Positions 60,599 to 64,000 of a DNA stretch of 64,000 nt are shown here, piece by piece. A program made the position numbers and the translations under genes. The stretch lies in the NCBI RefSeq assembly GCF_020873875.1, contig NZ_JAHWGU010000001.1, positions 558,001-622,000 of the forward strand, in the 5' to 3' direction. This DNA comes from Actinoplanes sp. DH11 (GTDB lineage: Bacteria; Actinomycetota; Actinomycetes; Mycobacteriales; Micromonosporaceae). The notes beneath the pieces are model-generated. The model searched no databases. It saw only the letters and a list, made by a program, of their open reading frames with translations, and had not been told where the DNA came from. Position 1 is the stretch's first letter, and each line of letters opens with the position of its first letter.

Positions 60599-61495
60599 AT
60601 GCCCATGGCTGACACACTTCTCGGCCCGGCGGAGATCCGGGAACTCGCCGCACGCCTCGGCGTCGCGCCGACCAAGAAGCTCGGCCAGAACTTCCTGCAC
60701 GACCCCAACACCATCCGGCGGATCGTCGCGGCGGCCGGCCTGCGCCCCGACGACGTGGCCCTCGAGGTCGGTCCCGGCCTGGGCTCGCTGACGCTGGGCC
60801 TGGTCGGCGCGGTCCGGCACGTGCACGCCGTGGAGATCGACCCGACGCTCGCCGCGGCGCTGCCGGAGACGGTGGCCGCCGCGCACCTCACCGTGCACCC
60901 GGCCGACGCGCTGCGGGTCACCGGCGACCGGTTCGACCCGGCGCCGACCATGCTGGTGGCGAACCTGCCCTACAACGTCGCGGTGCCGGTGGTGCTGCAC
61001 CTGCTCGCCGAGCTGCCCACCCTGCGCGGGGGCCTGGTCATGGTGCAGAAGGAGGTCGCCGACCGGCTCGTCGCCGGTCCCGGCTCGAAGGTGTACGGCG
61101 TGCCGTCGGTCAAGCTGGCCTGGTACGCCGAGGCCAAGTCCGCCGGCAAGGTGCCGCCCGCGGTGTTCTGGCCGGTGCCCAACGTGGATTCCGGCCTGGT
61201 CGCCTTCACCCGGCGCGAGCCGCCGGCCGGTGCCTCCCGCACGGATGTCTTCGCGGTCGTCGACGCGGCCTTCGCCCAGCGCCGCAAGACGCTGCGCGCC
61301 GCCCTGGCCGGCTGGGCCGGCGGTCCGGACCGCGCCGAGCAGGTGCTGCGCGCGGCCGGGGTGAGCCCGCAGGCCCGGGGGGAGTCGCTCACGGTGGGCG
61401 AGTTCGCCGCGATCGCAGCGGCGGCCACACTGTCGGGGTCCGGCGGTAAGCTCAGCCCGTCGACCGGCGCGCAGCCTGAGGAGGTGGACTCGTGA
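60599..61495 (+). CDS. rsmA: 16S rRNA (adenine-1518/1519-N6) dimethyltransferase
   Basis: 298 aa from ATG at 60599 (an ATG two codons later is possible). [33 protein letters not shown] (SAM), and [14 protein letters not shown] (the N-x-P-Y catalytic motif) identify KsgA/RsmA. It dimethylates two adjacent adenines in helix 45 during ribosome assembly. A TAGGCT four bases before the start could be a -10 element of a nearly leaderless transcript. It overlaps the Uma2 gene by 4 bp. Confidence 0.95.
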   Translation: MPMADTLLGPAEIRELAARLGVAPTKKLGQNFLHDPNTIRRIVAAAGLRPDDVALEVGPGLGSLTLGLVGAVRHVHAVEIDPTLAAALPETVAAAHLTVHPADALRVTGDRFDPAPTMLVANLPYNVAVPVVLHLLAELPTLRGGLVMVQKEVADRLVAGPGSKVYGVPSVKLAWYAEAKSAGKVPPAVFWPVPNVDSGLVAFTRREPPAGASRTDVFAVVDAAFAQRRKTLRAALAGWAGGPDRAEQVLRAAGVSPQARGESLTVGEFAAIAAAATLSGSGGKLSPSTGAQPEEVDS

Positions 61496-62067
61496 CCGCT
61501 GAACCAGTCGGTGACGTGGTCTGGCACGAGGACCTCGGCAAACAGAAGCGTGCTGGTTACACCGTCGAAGACGTTCTCAACCTGCCTGCGGGCGCCCCCC
61601 GCGTCGAGCTTTCCGATGGAGTCCTCAGAGTGGTCCCATCACCGACCGGTGGTCATCAGAAGATCAACTGGAGGCTGGTGGGCTGGCTCGACCGGCATTC
61701 ACCGAAAGGCTTCGAGCCGCAGATGGCGGTGGGCGTCGTCATCGACTTCGACTCCACCCTCGAACCGGATGCCCTGATCCTGCACAGCCCCGTCGACCTG
61801 GGTCACCACTTCTTCCAGCCGGAGCAGGTGGTGGTCGCCATCGAGATCGTGTCGCCCGGCACCAGGAGACGTGACCGTCTGGAGAAGCCCGGTCTCTATG
61901 CTGCCGCCGGTGTTCCGCATTACTGGCGAATCGAGCAGGATCCCATGCACATCTTCGCCTACGACCTGGTGAAGGGGAAATACGACTTGGTCGCCGACTC
62001 GAGTGAGGAACTGGTGTTGAGCGCGCCGTTCGAGATCCGGCTGCCGATCCGGGACATCGCTCCGTGA
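61492..62067 (+). CDS. Uma2-family (DUF820) putative endonuclease
   Basis: 191 aa from GTG at 61492, overlapping rsmA and ispE by 4 bp each. The PD-(D/E)XK-like signature is present: [28 protein letters not shown] (Asp), [12 protein letters not shown] (Glu) and [21 protein letters not shown]. Uma2 proteins are abundant in actinobacteria and cyanobacteria, but their role is unknown. Its codon use is visibly less GC-biased than that of rsmA and ispE, suggesting later acquisition into this operon. Confidence 0.88.
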   Translation: MTAEPVGDVVWHEDLGKQKRAGYTVEDVLNLPAGAPRVELSDGVLRVVPSPTGGHQKINWRLVGWLDRHSPKGFEPQMAVGVVIDFDSTLEPDALILHSPVDLGHHFFQPEQVVVAIEIVSPGTRRRDRLEKPGLYAAAGVPHYWRIEQDPMHIFAYDLVKGKYDLVADSSEELVLSAPFEIRLPIRDIAP

Positions 62068-63011
62068 CCGAGGCCTGGGGCCCGGACGACGAGGGCCCGC
62101 GTCCGCACGCCGGCCCGGTCCGGGTGCGGGTGCCCGCGAAAATCAACCTGCACCTCGGCGTGGGCCCGCTGCGGCCCGACGGCTACCACGAGCTGAACAC
62201 CGTCTACCACGCGATCAGCCTCTTCGACGAGCTCACCGCGCGGCGCGGGGACACCCTGACGCTGACCATGGAGGGCGTCGGGGCGGGGGAGTTGGCGCTC
62301 GACGAGAGCAACCTGATCATCCGGGCCGCGCGGGCGCTCGCCGCCCGGGCCCGGGTGCCCGCCTTCGCCCGGCTGCACCTGCGCAAATCCATCCCGCTCG
62401 CCGGCGGGCTGGCCGGCGGCAGCGCCGACGCGGCCGCCACGCTCATCGCCTGCGACATGCTCTGGGGTCTCGGCATGTCCCGTGACCAGCTGGCCGAGGT
62501 CGGCGCCCAGCTCGGCTCGGATGTGCCGTTCCTGCTGCACGGCGGGACCGCGCTCGGCACCGGCCACGGCGAGGCGGTCAGCCCGATCCTGGCCCGGCCG
62601 ACCATCTGGCACTGGGTGGTGGCGATCGCCGACGGCGGCCTCTCCACCCCGGCCGTCTACCGCGAGCTCGACACCCTGCGGGACACCTCCTGGCCGCCGG
62701 CGCCGCTCGGCGGCCCCGACCAGCTGATGGCCGCGCTGCGCCAGCGCGATCCCGAGGTGCTCGGCGCCGCGCTCGGCAACGACCTGCAGCCGGCCGCGCT
62801 GTCGCTGCGCCCGCAGCTCGCCGACGTGCTGAAAGCCGGTCACGACGCGGGCGCGATCACCGGCATCGTCTCCGGTTCCGGACCGACATGTGTCTTCCTC
62901 GCCGCCGACGCCGGGCACGCGCACCGGATCGCGGCCGATCTGAACGCCGCGGGCGTCTGCCAGGAGGCGGTCACCGCGCGCGGGCCACAGCCCGGCGCGC
63001 GGGTAACCTAG
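62064..63011 (+). CDS. ispE: 4-diphosphocytidyl-2-C-methyl-D-erythritol kinase
   Basis: 315 aa from GTG at 62064. GHMP-kinase motifs: VPAKINLHLGVGPLRPDGYH, the ATP loop IPLAGGLAGGSADAAATL, and GIVSGSGPTCVFLA. It phosphorylates CDP-methylerythritol in the non-mevalonate isoprenoid pathway, cytosolic. The usual rsmA-ispE link is interrupted by the Uma2 gene but kept in one overlapping operon. Confidence 0.95.
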   Translation: MTEAWGPDDEGPRPHAGPVRVRVPAKINLHLGVGPLRPDGYHELNTVYHAISLFDELTARRGDTLTLTMEGVGAGELALDESNLIIRAARALAARARVPAFARLHLRKSIPLAGGLAGGSADAAATLIACDMLWGLGMSRDQLAEVGAQLGSDVPFLLHGGTALGTGHGEAVSPILARPTIWHWVVAIADGGLSTPAVYRELDTLRDTSWPPAPLGGPDQLMAALRQRDPEVLGAALGNDLQPAALSLRPQLADVLKAGHDAGAITGIVSGSGPTCVFLAADAGHAHRIAADLNAAGVCQEAVTARGPQPGARVT

Positions 63012-63018
63012 ACGCATC

Positions 63019-64000
63019 GTGGCCAACATCATCAACCTGGACCGGGTCAACAAGGGTTACGGCGCCGCCGGTCAGCTGCTCACCGACGTCTCGATCGGCC
63101 TGGACGACGATGCCCGCCTCGGCATCGTCGGCCTCAACGGAGCCGGCAAGTCCACCTTGCTGCGCCTCCTCGCCAAGATCGAGGAACCGGATTCCGGCCG
63201 GGTCACCCACCGGCGTGACCTCCGGGTCGCGAGCCTGCCGCAGAACCTCGCACTGGCCGCCGATGCGACCGTGCGCGACGTCGTGCTGGGCACCGCCTGG
63301 CTCGCCGAAGGCATGGGCGCCGAGCACGAGTGGGCCGGCGACGCCGGTGTCCGCACGATCCTCGACGGCCTCGGCATGGGCCACCTCGGCCTGGAGACGC
63401 CGGTCGGGCCGATGTCCGGTGGCGAACGCCGCCGGGTCGCCCTCGCCGCGCTCCTGGTCCGCGAGAGCGACCTGCTGATCCTCGACGAGCCGACCAACCA
63501 CCTCGACGTGGCAGGCGTCGACTGGCTCGCCAAATACCTGCTCACCCGCAAGGGCGCGCTGGTCGTGGTCACCCACGACCGCTGGTTCCTGGACGCGGTC
63601 TGCACCATGACCTGGGAGGTCGTGGACGAGCAGGTGTTCGCCTACGAGGGCGGTTACGCCGCCTGGACACTCGCCCGTGCCGAACGGCTGCGGGTCGCCG
63701 CCGCCATCGAGTCCCGCCGGCAGAACCTGCTGCGCAAGGAGATCGCGTGGCTGCGCCGGGGCCCGCCGGCCCGCACGTCGAAGCCGAAATTCCGGATCGA
63801 CGCGGCGAACGAGCTGATCGCCGACGTCCCGCCGGCCCGCGACACGGTGAGCCTTCAGCGTCTGGCCACCACCCGGCTCGGCAAGCAGGTCTACGACCTG
63901 GAGGGCGTGGAGCTCAACGCCGGCCCCAAGCCGATCTTCAAGAACCTCACGTTCCAGGTCGGGCCGGGCGACCGGCTCGCCATCCTCGGTGCCAACGGCG
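63019..64000 (+). CDS. ABC-F family ATPase, N-terminal part, cut by window edge
   Basis: A GTG at 63019, 7 bp after ispE, opens a frame that runs off the right edge (327 codons seen). The first ABC domain is complete: Walker A LNGAGKSTLLRLL, the signature MSGGERRRVALAALL, Walker B LLILDEPTNHLD and the switch His in VVTHDRWFLD. The ABC-F linker follows, and the second Walker A begins at the end (ILGANG). No membrane segment. ABC-F proteins act on the ribosome; EttA/Uup-like or antibiotic-resistance types cannot be separated here. Confidence 0.93.
   Translation, partial: MANIINLDRVNKGYGAAGQLLTDVSIGLDDDARLGIVGLNGAGKSTLLRLLAKIEEPDSGRVTHRRDLRVASLPQNLALAADATVRDVVLGTAWLAEGMGAEHEWAGDAGVRTILDGLGMGHLGLETPVGPMSGGERRRVALAALLVRESDLLILDEPTNHLDVAGVDWLAKYLLTRKGALVVVTHDRWFLDAVCTMTWEVVDEQVFAYEGGYAAWTLARAERLRVAAAIESRRQNLLRKEIAWLRRGPPARTSKPKFRIDAANELIADVPPARDTVSLQRLATTRLGKQVYDLEGVELNAGPKPIFKNLTFQVGPGDRLAILGANG

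Overview
This looks like a chromosomal segment from a high-GC actinobacterium, most likely a member of the Micromonosporaceae (Actinoplanes or Micromonospora type). The reasons are the very high GC with strong G/C bias at third codon positions, many GTG starts and ATGA/GTGA gene overlaps, and actinobacterial marker genes: a DUF3117 protein, a divisome Glp/GlpR pair, an Rv2578c-type radical SAM protein and a FurA-type regulator. The genus is my inference. Several blocks keep the Mycobacterium tuberculosis gene order as I remember it: methyltransferase-htrA-tatB-mrp-DUF1003-CBS (Rv1220c to Rv1232c), FmdB-like zinc ribbon-5-FTHF cycloligase-galU-glp-rimJ-glpR (Rv0991c to Rv0996), and PMT-rsmI-metG-tatD-rsmA-ispE (Rv1002c to Rv1011). 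No prophage, complete insertion sequence or CRISPR array is visible.

Layout. 1-8 kb: the end of a TrkA-type protein, korAB (2-oxoglutarate:ferredoxin oxidoreductase), a lone nuoA, a DivIVA-like/SRPBCC/tag cluster, and a PaaX-type regulator with a PaaG-like hydratase. 8-15 kb: DUF3117, leucyl aminopeptidase, O-methyltransferase, htrA, tatB, then a 1.5 kb repeat-rich stretch with a decayed IS110 transposase, then mrp. 15-24 kb: DUF1003 and PRC/MgtE-N/CBS proteins, PhzF, HAD, a DMT exporter, a lipoprotein, an SDR and a CoA-binding protein, with minisatellites between them. 24-32 kb: an SOS-box-preceded radical SAM gene carrying an intein, thioredoxin, a TrmH methylase, a small membrane protein with PH-domain and PHP-phosphoesterase genes, MarC, and a Fe-S-type PD-(D/E)XK nuclease. 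32-43 kb: DUF2236, FurA, a CpaB-like SAF protein, a CIRCE-controlled FmdB-like zinc ribbon, 5-FTHF cycloligase, a diguanylate cyclase, and galU-glp-rimJ-glpR. 43-52 kb: tRNA-Ala, a degenerate GAF histidine kinase, a polysaccharide deacetylase/GT2 fusion with a proline-rich membrane partner, and protein mannosyltransferase. 52-64 kb: rsmI, metG, two tandem secreted PKD proteins, tatD, rsmA, a Uma2 protein, ispE and the start of an ABC-F gene.

The most interesting structure not explained by genes is a 77-bp near-perfect palindrome present three times (12800, 22483, 34954), each time between convergent genes. Two of the copies share a second conserved block about 115 bp upstream. Many gene-3' and tail-to-tail intervals also carry tandem-repeat arrays with units of 16 to 64 bp, including a five-unit array of about 62 bp at 50037-50349 whose units have inverted ends. 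Visible regulatory sites include a perfect actinobacterial LexA box before the radical SAM gene, a CIRCE element before the FmdB-like gene, a CRP/Rex-type TGTGA-N6-TCACA palindrome, and a long inverted repeat before the PaaX-type gene. Relative to the usual actinobacterial order, sigE/rseA (before htrA) and rpfB (between tatD and rsmA) are absent. Two genes appear to lack a canonical start codon.
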